This document shows, piece after piece, positions 58,401-64,000 of a stretch of 64,000 nucleotides of DNA; the first letter of the stretch is position 1; each line of letters starts with the position of its first letter. The notes beneath the pieces are model-generated. The model had not been told where the DNA came from and searched no databases. It saw only the letters and a program-made list of their open reading frames with translations. The position numbers and the translations under genes are program-made. Source of the stretch: Anaerolineales bacterium. GTDB lineage: Bacteria; Chloroflexota; Anaerolineae; Anaerolineales; Villigracilaceae. The stretch spans positions 3,722,714-3,786,713 of the forward strand of contig CP129480.1 in assembly GCA_030583885.1 (NCBI GenBank). Direction: 5' to 3'.

Positions 58401-59139
58401 GGCGATATTCAACGTCGCCTACATCAGCCCCAATGAGTTGAACGAGGATTCGGTCCGGCTTTTCACTGCACTGGTCAATCGCGCTTCCCTATCCATTGCA
58501 AACATGGGACTATTCGAACAGACAAAGGACCTGGCTGTGATGGCGGAACGCAACCGCCTCGCACGGGACCTGCATGACAGTGCCAAACAAAAAGCATTCG
58601 CCGCACTCGCACAGTTGGGAACGGCAAACGGGATCATCACGACAAAACCAGAGGAGGTCAAACCTCATCTAAGCGAAGCTGAGACGCTTATCTACGAAGT
58701 GATACAGGAACTGACCTTTCTCATCCAGGAGATTTACCCGATTGCCCTGCAGGAAAAGGGACTGCCTGCCACCTTGCGGGAATATATCTTCGAGTGGGAA
58801 AATCGCAACGACGCAACGGTCAAGATCACGGTCCAGAATGAACACAAACTTCCGCTCGACGTGGAGCAGGCTGTTTATCGTTTTGTCCAGGAAGGGCTTG
58901 CCAATGTCTCACGTCACAGCAAAGCCAGCCAGGTGGATATCTCCCTGGTTTATAATCCAGACTCTCTGCAAGTGGTGATCGCCGATGATGGTCACGGATT
59001 TGATATTGAGGTAAAAGCAAAAGGCATGGGATTCCGCTCCATGCGCGAGCGGATCAGCAGCATTCGCGGAACGGTTCAAATTCAAAGCGCACCCGGACAG
59101 GGAACACGCTTGATCGTACAAATTCCTCTCAAAGGTTAA
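55432..59139 (+). CDS. Two-component-type propeller sensor histidine kinase (NarL-system, HisKA_3)
   Basis: 1235 residues from the ATG at 55432. A signal-like hydrophobic start (LLLILFAYVLATC) is followed by about 14 regulator-propeller repeats (about 55-700). Each carries the LWIGTxxGGLNRFDxxTxxFxxYxxDPxNPxSLS pattern, forming two seven-bladed propellers. A Y_Y_Y domain covers about 715-800 and a single membrane helix about 820-842. A coiled coil and GAF domain follow (about 870-1030). The HisKA_3 phospho-site is RNRLARDLHDSAKQK (His in LARDLHD), and the HATPase is seen at GLANVSRHSKASQ...DDGHGFD. It likely senses an extracellular carbohydrate. The response regulator gene follows 17 bases later. 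Confidence 0.92.
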   Translation: MKKPSPKLLLILFAYVLATCTARSHQDPPPAPSIPASNPSQPSSPPNFNRSIRFEHISLEQGLSQSVVNVIFQDSKGFLWVGTEDGLNRYDGYNFKVYKPETDNDNSLSNRWITSIAEDQDGFLWIGTRQGGLNRFDPRSGLFTIFKHDPADKNSLSNNRINALLVDSTNTLWVGTDSDLDHFDPANENFVHYLGNEDGLRNPVTAIYQASTGFLWFGIRDNGLYQFDENTNSIRAFIASKNPNSLSDNNVTAIEEDLDGNLWIATQNGLNRFKPTTQTFARYMQSTDSPASISSNTITHLHMDHNGVLWVATNNGLDVYNALLDQFIHYRHEPANPNSVSNNLILSVFEDFGNVMWIGTNGGGLNKYNRRQDAFAYYRGDPSNPTSLSGNLISAIFTEPNSTVWIGTLDSGLNRFTPSSGEFKQFRHDPLNPESLSSDQIHSILVDRHGVLWVGTDNALNLFNPATGIAQHYVPNDENAGPPGLPIYAIYEDRRGDLWIGSSDGMGKFNPRTETFTHYRHNPQDPNSLGGSHVVAIEEDLQGNLWIGTMDGGLNRFNIETKTFTRYQSRRGDPKSISNDSVLSIYESKNGIVWVGTAGGGLSRYDFMSDSFTSFTEKDGLPNNVINGILEDRENNLWLSTNYGLSRFNPYTGEFRNYTVNDGLQSNEFNSNAYALSPYGEMYFGGINGINIFDPLAISTDSYIPPIVLTSLTQNGDPIPIKVRVEALEELTLQWPNNSFEFEFAALSYSQPGKNQYAYMLENFDNSWNNIGTKHSSRYTNLPGGVYTLKLRGSNSDGIWNEEGLSIKITVTPPLWQTWWFRILSVLLFGAIIAAGYRWRVKSIEHRTRQLEGLVQNRTADLEKRTSEIEALYQADEKILRSITLNQVFQTLVDVSISMLKADRSVIFIWNEERQKILPHVSRGFQPDTLKALIFDYGEGRVGQAMKTGTAVIVSNLKVSTLRSDVQTVIRNEGIQSFAHFPIVVDGKVVAIFNVAYISPNELNEDSVRLFTALVNRASLSIANMGLFEQTKDLAVMAERNRLARDLHDSAKQKAFAALAQLGTANGIITTKPEEVKPHLSEAETLIYEVIQELTFLIQEIYPIALQEKGLPATLREYIFEWENRNDATVKITVQNEHKLPLDVEQAVYRFVQEGLANVSRHSKASQVDISLVYNPDSLQVVIADDGHGFDIEVKAKGMGFRSMRERISSIRGTVQIQSAPGQGTRLIVQIPLKG

Positions 59140-59156
59140 CGCAGGAGAACCCGTAT

Positions 59157-59825
59157 ATGAAACATCACCGTACAAGCATCTTGATCGCAGATGACCACGA
59201 AGTGGTACGCAATGGAATCCGTTCCTATCTTGAAACTATTCCAGATTTTCAGGTGGTGGGGGAGGCATGTTCCGGGGAGGAAACGCTGAGCATGGTTGCT
59301 GAACTGATCCCCGATATTGTCCTGCTTGACTTGATCATGCCCGGCATGGACGGTATCGAGACCACACGCCGCGTAAAACAGGTCAGCCCGCGCTCACAAG
59401 TGGTGGTGCTTACTTCCTATCATGAAGACGTCCATATTTTTCCGGCACTTAAAGCAGGCGCGATCTCATACATCTTAAAAGACATGAAAATGGAAAAATT
59501 AGTGGAGGCCTTGCACCGCGCCGTTCAGGGCGAGGTGACCCTGCACCCGCTTGTGGCCGCGCGCGTTTTGCAAAATATTCGCGGTGAAGGCAGTGAACAG
59601 CCGTTATTCACCGAACTGACCGAACGCGAAACAGATGTGCTGAAACTGATCGCAAGCGGCCTGACCAACAGTCAGATCGCTGAAAAGCTTGTCATCAGTG
59701 AAAACACAGTGAAGGGGCACGTCAGCAATATCCTCAGCAAACTGCATCTTGCTGACCGTACGCAAGTGGCTGTCTATGCCTGGCAACAGGGCATTGTCAA
59801 CAGGAACAACACTGGAAAGGATTAG
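59157..59825 (+). CDS. NarL/FixJ-family response regulator
   Basis: 222 residues. The receiver (about 5-125) has the acidic pair in LIADDHEV, the phospho-acceptor Asp in IVLLDLIMPGMDG (about residue 58), Thr/Ser at VVLTSYHED and the Lys in ISYILKDM. The LuxR-type helix-turn-helix is at about 150-215 (LTERETDVLKLIASGLTNSQIAEKLVISENTVKGHVSNILSKL). It is the cognate regulator of the sensor kinase upstream. Its targets are unknown; the peptide transporter or secreted carbohydrate-binding genes are candidates. A strong bidirectional terminator follows. Confidence 0.95.
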   Translation: MKHHRTSILIADDHEVVRNGIRSYLETIPDFQVVGEACSGEETLSMVAELIPDIVLLDLIMPGMDGIETTRRVKQVSPRSQVVVLTSYHEDVHIFPALKAGAISYILKDMKMEKLVEALHRAVQGEVTLHPLVAARVLQNIRGEGSEQPLFTELTERETDVLKLIASGLTNSQIAEKLVISENTVKGHVSNILSKLHLADRTQVAVYAWQQGIVNRNNTGKD

Positions 59826-59841
59826 AAGATGAAATTTTACG

Positions 59842-59887
59842 AATCATAAAAGGACACTGCCGTGATAAGCAGTGTCCTTTTATGATT
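59842..59887. terminator. Strong bidirectional terminator
   Basis: A perfect 19-bp stem (59842-59860 with 59869-59887; inner arms AGGACACTGC/GCAGTGTCCT) around an eight-base loop. Internal A/T tracts give TTTT on both strands. It serves the response regulator and the convergent DsbA-like gene. Confidence 0.9.
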
Positions 59888-59897
59888 ACATGAATAC

Positions 59898-60644
59898 CTA
59901 TTGACCCATTTCCGCAAGAGCCGCCTGGATTTCCTGCTGGAAGACACTATACGGCTGTGCCCCTTCGATAATCCTGGTCCTTGTCTCTCCTGCCACGGTA
60001 TACGTCATCACGAAGGAGGGGGTTGCCTTGATGCCGGCCAGAACACCGTCCTTCATATCCTGGTCGATCCTGTCTTTATACTTGCCGCTATTAAAGCAGG
60101 AGCGGAACTCCTCCATATTCAATTCAATGTTTTCAGCAAAGACAAGCAGGCGGCGATCTGTATAAGCGCCGACATTCTCACCGGTCTGGTTTGCAAAAAT
60201 AGTGTCGTGCATTTCCCAGAACCTGCCCTGATCACCTGCACAATAGGCCGCCTCCGCAGCCCGGCCGGATTCAGTGCCAAGAAAGTCGCCAAAGGATTTA
60301 TAGACAAAGTAGACTGTGCCGTCAGCAACATAGCCCGCTGTCAACGCCTCTTCCGTGTTCTCGAAGAATACGCGACAGTAAGGACATTGAAAATCCGAAT
60401 ATTCCTCGATCATGATCGGGGCATCAGGGTTTCCAATCGCATTAAAATCCACATTGGTACGGGCGATCTCCCTCGGAGAGGTTACCTCCCCAACAGGCTT
60501 GAAATTCGGGTATATGAACAAAAAGGCGAGAAAAAGCGCCCCAATTGAAATAAGCCCTATACTTAAGAAGCGTGAACGCATCTCCTTTCGGCGGATTTGC
60601 TCGCGGCGCACCTGCCGCTTACTAATTTCTTTATTGCTGTTCAT
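59898..60644 (-). CDS. Membrane-anchored DsbA-like thiol-disulfide protein
   Basis: 248 residues. A basic N-terminus and one membrane helix (about 26-47) anchor it to the outer face. The thioredoxin-fold domain has the active-site CPYC (DFQCPYCRVFF, about residues 87-90) and the cis-Pro loop GIKATPSFVM near residue 208. A second Cys pair (AYCAGDQ and SCFNSG) may form a structural disulfide. It belongs to the BdbD/DsbA-Com1-like group, oxidising or isomerising disulfides in exported proteins, of which this window encodes many. No VKOR or DsbB is adjacent. An AT-rich promoter region lies upstream. Confidence 0.9.
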   Translation of the reverse strand: MNSNKEISKRQVRREQIRRKEMRSRFLSIGLISIGALFLAFLFIYPNFKPVGEVTSPREIARTNVDFNAIGNPDAPIMIEEYSDFQCPYCRVFFENTEEALTAGYVADGTVYFVYKSFGDFLGTESGRAAEAAYCAGDQGRFWEMHDTIFANQTGENVGAYTDRRLLVFAENIELNMEEFRSCFNSGKYKDRIDQDMKDGVLAGIKATPSFVMTYTVAGETRTRIIEGAQPYSVFQQEIQAALAEMGQ

Positions 60645-60730
60645 GCTAACTCCTCTATATTAATATTAATAACCATGGATTTTCCCATGTGAAAATGGAT
60701 TTGTCAATTAAAGCGTTAAAATGCTCTTAT

Positions 60731-61570
60731 CTATTCGAGCAAACGCGCATCCATCCAAAGTGTCATCGTTTTGAACACATCGGTCTGTACCGGTTCATTG
60801 TGGAGTTCATGATAGGCATCCTCCCATAAAACCAGCGTGCATTTCTCCTTTAAGGGCTCGGCAAATTCAGTACTTCCGGAGGGGAAGGCAAGCACATCAC
60901 CTTTACCATGCAAAAGCAGGAGCGGAAGCGGAAACTCTGCGGCATGCTCAAGGGTCCATTTTGTCACGCCGAGCATGATCTTCCCAAATCCAAGGGAGAC
61001 CCTATCATGCACAAGCGGGTCGTTGATATAGGCCTGCACCACACCTTCATCGCGTGAAATGCTATTCGGATTCAAGCCGCTGGGGATGGCAACACCGGGC
61101 ATGACAGCCCCCAGCACCTTTGCCATGATAACTTTCAGCGGCTGGTTTTCAAGCGCGGTGTGCAGTCCTGAACCTGTGGCAACCACCCCCTTGAGGTTCG
61201 GCCTGCGGATCAAACCATAATGCAAGACCAGAATTCCGCCGAGGCTGTGCCCATATAAAAAGAGCGGTAAATCTGGGTAACGCGTGCGTGCCTGTCCCAG
61301 CAAAACGTCAATATCCTGCATAAAATCTTCAATGGAAGAAATATGCCCGCGCGCGCCACCCGAGCGCCCATGTCCGCGCAGGTCTGAGGCAAACAGGATA
61401 AAGCCTGCTTTTAAGAATGCCTCGGCCACATGAGCATACCGCGAACCATGCTCGCCCAGTCCATGTACCAGACAGGCAACCGCCTTGGGCTGTAATACTG
61501 TCGGCTCCCATACTTGCGTGAAAATATCCACCCCATCACGTGCTTTCCAATTCGTCTCATAGCGGTTCAT
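60731..61570 (-). CDS. Alpha/beta hydrolase, monoacylglycerol lipase-like
   Basis: 279 residues from the ATG at 61570 with GGAGGATG upstream; the longer frame overlaps the V4R-like gene. The fold marks are VHGLGEHGSRYAHVAEAFLKAG (oxyanion region), SDLRGHGRS, the nucleophile GHSLGG (Ser near residue 116), and the late catalytic pair around GKGDVLAF (Asp) and DAYHELHNE (His). This arrangement is typical of bacterial monoglyceride lipases and lysophospholipase-like esterases (PldB family). No signal peptide, so it acts in the cytoplasm. It is the last gene of a minus-strand operon. Confidence 0.85.
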   Translation of the reverse strand: MNRYETNWKARDGVDIFTQVWEPTVLQPKAVACLVHGLGEHGSRYAHVAEAFLKAGFILFASDLRGHGRSGGARGHISSIEDFMQDIDVLLGQARTRYPDLPLFLYGHSLGGILVLHYGLIRRPNLKGVVATGSGLHTALENQPLKVIMAKVLGAVMPGVAIPSGLNPNSISRDEGVVQAYINDPLVHDRVSLGFGKIMLGVTKWTLEHAAEFPLPLLLLHGKGDVLAFPSGSTEFAEPLKEKCTLVLWEDAYHELHNEPVQTDVFKTMTLWMDARLLE

Positions 61571-61571
61571 T

Positions 61572-61832
61572 TCATCCTCCAATGATAATTTGAAATTCAC
61601 ATTGCGGCGCACCCATGGAGCGGCAGGTGCGTTCTTCAATATCGTGTTCTTCTCCATCCGCCCGGAATATACATTCACGGATCAACCCAAGCGTCACAAA
61701 GCAGATCGGGGCGTCGTTGGATTGAGCCGGGGTTGTGGAAAGCACAACTGACAATGTTTCACAGCCAATTTCTAACGAAAGCGTTTCAACAAACCCCGGC
61801 ATGATGCGTGATGGAAACTTGATCTGCGTCAT
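61572..61832 (-). CDS. Small protein resembling the C-terminal part of a V4R domain
   Basis: 86 residues. The tail IFRADGEEHDIEERTCRSMGAPQCEFQII follows the end pattern of V4R (4-vinyl reductase) domains, E...C...G...C.F, where the two Cys can bind metal or a ligand. The usual N-terminal helices are missing, so this is a half domain or a divergent small family. It starts inside the stop of the acetyltransferase gene (ATGA overlap) and ends one base before the lipase start, so it is a genuine translated member of the operon. Function unknown. Confidence 0.6.
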   Translation of the reverse strand: MTQIKFPSRIMPGFVETLSLEIGCETLSVVLSTTPAQSNDAPICFVTLGLIRECIFRADGEEHDIEERTCRSMGAPQCEFQIIIGG

Positions 61833-62692
61833 GAAATCCGGCTTGTGTGGACAAGTACGGGGAAATGTTCTCCCGTGCGAACGAACCCCAATTTTTTATA
61901 TAGGGACAAGGACGCAAAATTATCCCCTTGTGTATTGACGGAAAGTTTGCCATTTTGATGGATTCCCAGCCGCTCGATCAAATCGCTCACCAGCGCCGTA
62001 CCCGTTCCCCTCCCCTGCGCCTCCGGCCGGACCCCAAGCCTGGCGAGGTGCGCCCCAAGCAGACTGCCCGTACTGATCTGGTATCCCACCATGCCCAAAT
62101 CGCTTTCAGCAACCGTCGCACATACGGCCTGCGAATACGCCCGTTGAAGTGAGTCAACTGTGTTGTGCCAAAAACGGCCGAAGGCGGCAAGGTCCATGCT
62201 GGTCACCTCGGGCAAATCATCATCCCGCATTGGGCGTATCCGAAGCCCATGCGGCGGGGAAAATAACTTAGTATTTTCACTGCCCGACTGCAATAGAACG
62301 ATGTTTTGCTTCAGTTCAAAACCATGGGAAAGCAGGATGTTTTGAAACCATTGCTTGACGACAATCGCGGCAACCTGCGCCTGCCGATTGCCGTATCGGA
62401 TCTCGCGTGCCGCAACGTCCCACAAGGTGAACCAGGCTTCCGATCCGGAAAGATGCGGATGGTATGCGAAAAGGCGTATCCACGCGACATCCGGCGGGTC
62501 TTCCGGGCATGCCAGCGCGGCGGTGATGCGCCCACCTTCTTCCAGTACCCAGTAATTCTGCGAACCGATCCAATCAAGAGCAGACCGCCAGTCGAGATGG
62601 CGGTGGCTGTTGGCTTCATAATAAATTAGGTTGGCGATCTGCTGATGATCCTGTGCGACCGCGCGGCGAACTTGCAGGTGGGTGTTAATCAT
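61829..62692 (-). CDS. Double GNAT-domain acetyltransferase
   Basis: 287 residues. The C-terminal GNAT domain has motif A in LGVRPEAQGRGTGTALVSDLIERL (the acetyl-CoA loop) and motif B at LYKKLGFVRTGEHFPV. The N-terminal half (about 5-140) is a second, degenerate GNAT-like domain with the start VRRAVAQDHQQIANLIYYEANSH. Double-GNAT enzymes often use the N-terminal copy structurally. Substrate unknown. Its start overlaps the TPR gene stop and its stop overlaps the V4R-like gene start. Confidence 0.75.
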   Translation of the reverse strand: MINTHLQVRRAVAQDHQQIANLIYYEANSHRHLDWRSALDWIGSQNYWVLEEGGRITAALACPEDPPDVAWIRLFAYHPHLSGSEAWFTLWDVAAREIRYGNRQAQVAAIVVKQWFQNILLSHGFELKQNIVLLQSGSENTKLFSPPHGLRIRPMRDDDLPEVTSMDLAAFGRFWHNTVDSLQRAYSQAVCATVAESDLGMVGYQISTGSLLGAHLARLGVRPEAQGRGTGTALVSDLIERLGIHQNGKLSVNTQGDNFASLSLYKKLGFVRTGEHFPVLVHTSRIS

Positions 62693-63210
62693 TTAATAAA
62701 TTTAAGAAGAAATTTTAAAATACGCTCAAATAATCCCGGTGTTTCCTTTGCGTCCAGCGAACCCATCATTTTGAAGGCCGATTCGGTCACCCTGCCCGTT
62801 TTCAGTTTAATGGCGGCGGCCGATTTCATGACCATGGCGCGCAAGTCGCCTTCACCGGCCTGGCGGAACAGGTCAGCGGAACGTTCATATTTTTCGATGG
62901 CTTCATCAAAGCGGTTAAGCCCCTCAAGCGCAGCAGCCTGATTTCCAAGGGCCCTTGCCTGGCGTTTAATATCTTTTGCGTTTTCAAATATTTGATCGGT
63001 ACCAAGTGCGGCATCCAATGCTTTCTGTGGTTTGCCCGCCTGCAGCAAAGCAACGCTAACATTGTTCATCATTTCAGCTGCGTTTAGTCCCGCGCGCCCC
63101 AGCGTATAGCCCTCCGCCGCCTGACGGAAGTACTCGGCAGCCTCATCGAATTTATTATTTCCAAAGGCCTGCCTGCCCTGCGCTTCAAGTTGGGACGGTT
63201 CAGATGTCAT
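62689..63210 (-). CDS. Small tetratricopeptide-repeat protein
   Basis: 173 residues, three or four TPR units: AFGNNKFDEAAEYFRQAAEGYTLG, EMMNNVSVALLQAGKPQKALDAALG, ALGNQAAALEGLNRFDEAIEKYERSADLFRQAG. A hydrophobic, basic C-terminus (LFERILKFLLKFIK) could be an amphipathic membrane-binding helix. There is no signal peptide. It is the first gene of the operon with the acetyltransferase, V4R-like and lipase genes, and lies 35 bases after the XRE regulator. Confidence 0.75.
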   Translation of the reverse strand: MTSEPSQLEAQGRQAFGNNKFDEAAEYFRQAAEGYTLGRAGLNAAEMMNNVSVALLQAGKPQKALDAALGTDQIFENAKDIKRQARALGNQAAALEGLNRFDEAIEKYERSADLFRQAGEGDLRAMVMKSAAAIKLKTGRVTESAFKMMGSLDAKETPGLFERILKFLLKFIK

Positions 63211-63245
63211 GATTGTTTGCCGATTCGATTTCCAAACATGGAAGT

Positions 63246-63920
63246 TTACAACGTAATATCGAGCAGACCTTCCGCAACAGACCGCAATTTTTCGCGGGAC
63301 ATATCACTAAGTTTCATGGCCAGTTCCAGATAGGGACGGTTGACAGGCTGGCAGACAAAATCCTGCATTTCCTCGGGCAGTTCCAGAAACTTTTGCATGG
63401 CCCGCTGGCTGGTCATCCACTGCCCTATGGGACCGCTTTGATCGAAGAAATCCTCAATCCGGCTTCCCATCAGAACAAGAATACTTTCAAGTTCCGGCAC
63501 AGAGATGGCGCGTTCGCCCAGTTCGTAGCTCTTTAGTTTCGCTTGAGAAATACCGGTCTCCGTGGCGAGCTGGCGAAGCGACGTATTCGCCTTGGTGCGC
63601 TCCTGGCGCAAAAGCGCGCCGATCATACGCTGGCGCAAAGCGATCAAGCGTGTCACATCCGCAGCCTCCAGCGGAGAGGAGGCGTCCGATTTCGTTTCAT
63701 TGCCCCAAAACTGCGCGATGGAAAGTTTCAAGAAAAACACAAGCGCTTCAAGCTCGGGCAGTGAAGGGGAACGGCGTCCCTCCTCGTAGGCGCGGAACAA
63801 CCCCGGCTTGACGCCAATCGCGTCGGCACATTCCTTGATACTGCGGCGTTCCGCCATGCGGGCATCCCGAATCAACAAACCAAGTTTCTTTTCACGTATT
63901 GTGATCTGCGCGTTACTCAT
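63246..63920 (-). CDS. XRE-family protein with two helix-turn-helix domains
   Basis: 224 residues. The first HTH (about 10-70, LGLLIRDARMAERRSIKECADAIGVKPGLFRAYEEGRRSPSL) and the second (about 92-155, IGALLRQERTKANTSLRQLATETGISQAKLKSYELGERAISV) are both full XRE/cro-type domains. The C-terminal 65 residues are helical and end in a Leu/Met-rich segment. Two HTH domains in one chain can bind a two-half operator or two sites. It probably controls the downstream operon. The TATAAT (minus strand) at 63950-63955 lies 30 bases before its ATG. Confidence 0.88.
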   Translation of the reverse strand: MSNAQITIREKKLGLLIRDARMAERRSIKECADAIGVKPGLFRAYEEGRRSPSLPELEALVFFLKLSIAQFWGNETKSDASSPLEAADVTRLIALRQRMIGALLRQERTKANTSLRQLATETGISQAKLKSYELGERAISVPELESILVLMGSRIEDFFDQSGPIGQWMTSQRAMQKFLELPEEMQDFVCQPVNRPYLELAMKLSDMSREKLRSVAEGLLDITL

Positions 63921-63949
63921 ATTTCCTCGTCATAAGGTTGAATGCTTGA

Positions 63950-63955
63950 ATTATA
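63950..63955 (-). promoter_or_regulatory. -10 box for the XRE gene
   Basis: TATAAT on the minus strand, 29 bases upstream of the ATG at 63920; CGAGGAAAT lies close to the start as a ribosome-binding site. The last 45 bases of the window (63956-64000) show no further feature. Confidence 0.5.
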
Positions 63956-64000
63956 GCAGAGTGTTTCAACGACGCGTGGACGGATTGGGGGATGCTTTTG

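Noticed and set aside
1..64000. CRISPR arrays, tRNA/rRNA genes, prophage or intact insertion sequences
   Set aside because: None of the required repeat-spacer patterns, cloverleaf-like segments or active transposase genes were recognised. The only transposase-like domain lacks its catalytic histidines.

Overview
The window looks like a contiguous piece of a bacterial chromosome, most likely from the Chloroflexota (class Anaerolineae). This is inferred from several traits seen together: secreted proteins with Thr/Pro linkers joined to NBR1-type Ig, LysM, WD40-like and malectin-like domains; lipoprotein-rich surface functions; a selenoprotein-type SelD; moderately high GC; and many TATAAT -10 boxes very close to start codons. 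No rRNA, tRNA, CRISPR array, intact insertion sequence or prophage was recognised. About 56 protein genes fill the window almost completely. Only one gene-free stretch exceeds 300 bases (55043-55431).

Layout. 1-9100: RNase D (cut by the left edge), a RimI-like acetyltransferase, an NfeD/stomatin pair, wecC-wecB for an aminouronate sugar nucleotide, a secreted repeat protein, a PyrK-like flavoprotein, a second SPFH protein and selD with an in-frame UGA. 9100-19160: a CNNM/CorC-type protein, a LysM protein, small proteins, a methyltransferase in a low-GC patch, two large secreted proteins and dinB. 19170-23770: a WYL-regulated operon with ClbS-like and GyrI-like genes, then small zinc-finger, PLC-like and PspC genes. 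23770-30800: an ABC-2 export operon (TetR, permease, HlyD adaptor, two ATPases) with a four-helix-bundle gene inserted in it, and a divergent MFS gene. 31500-35100: a complete sodium-translocating acyl-CoA decarboxylase. 35100-47050: a PLP enzyme, a lipoprotein, an unusual receiver/transposase-like fusion protein, polA, a TPR protein and heme A synthase. 47080-55042: an Opp/Dpp-type transporter whose binding protein appears circularly permuted. 55432-59825: a propeller sensor kinase and its response regulator. 59898-63920: a DsbA-like protein, a lipase, a V4R-like miniprotein, acetyltransferase, TPR and XRE genes.

Physiology (inference). Heme A synthase implies an aa3-type terminal oxidase and some aerobic respiration. 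The Na+ decarboxylase implies use of a sodium gradient during propionate/succinate-type metabolism. The peptide transporter, secreted carbohydrate-binding proteins and propeller sensor kinase suggest a heterotroph living on polymers and peptides.

Most striking observations: the permuted substrate-binding protein with its enlarged permeases; a degenerate receiver fused to a catalytically dead IS200-type transposase domain; a WYL-controlled ClbS/GyrI operon that may detoxify genotoxins; 8-bp-period arrays bracketing a four-helix-bundle gene; a palindromic element inserted in frame into an ABC ATPase; and selenocysteine SelD with a visible SECIS-like hairpin.
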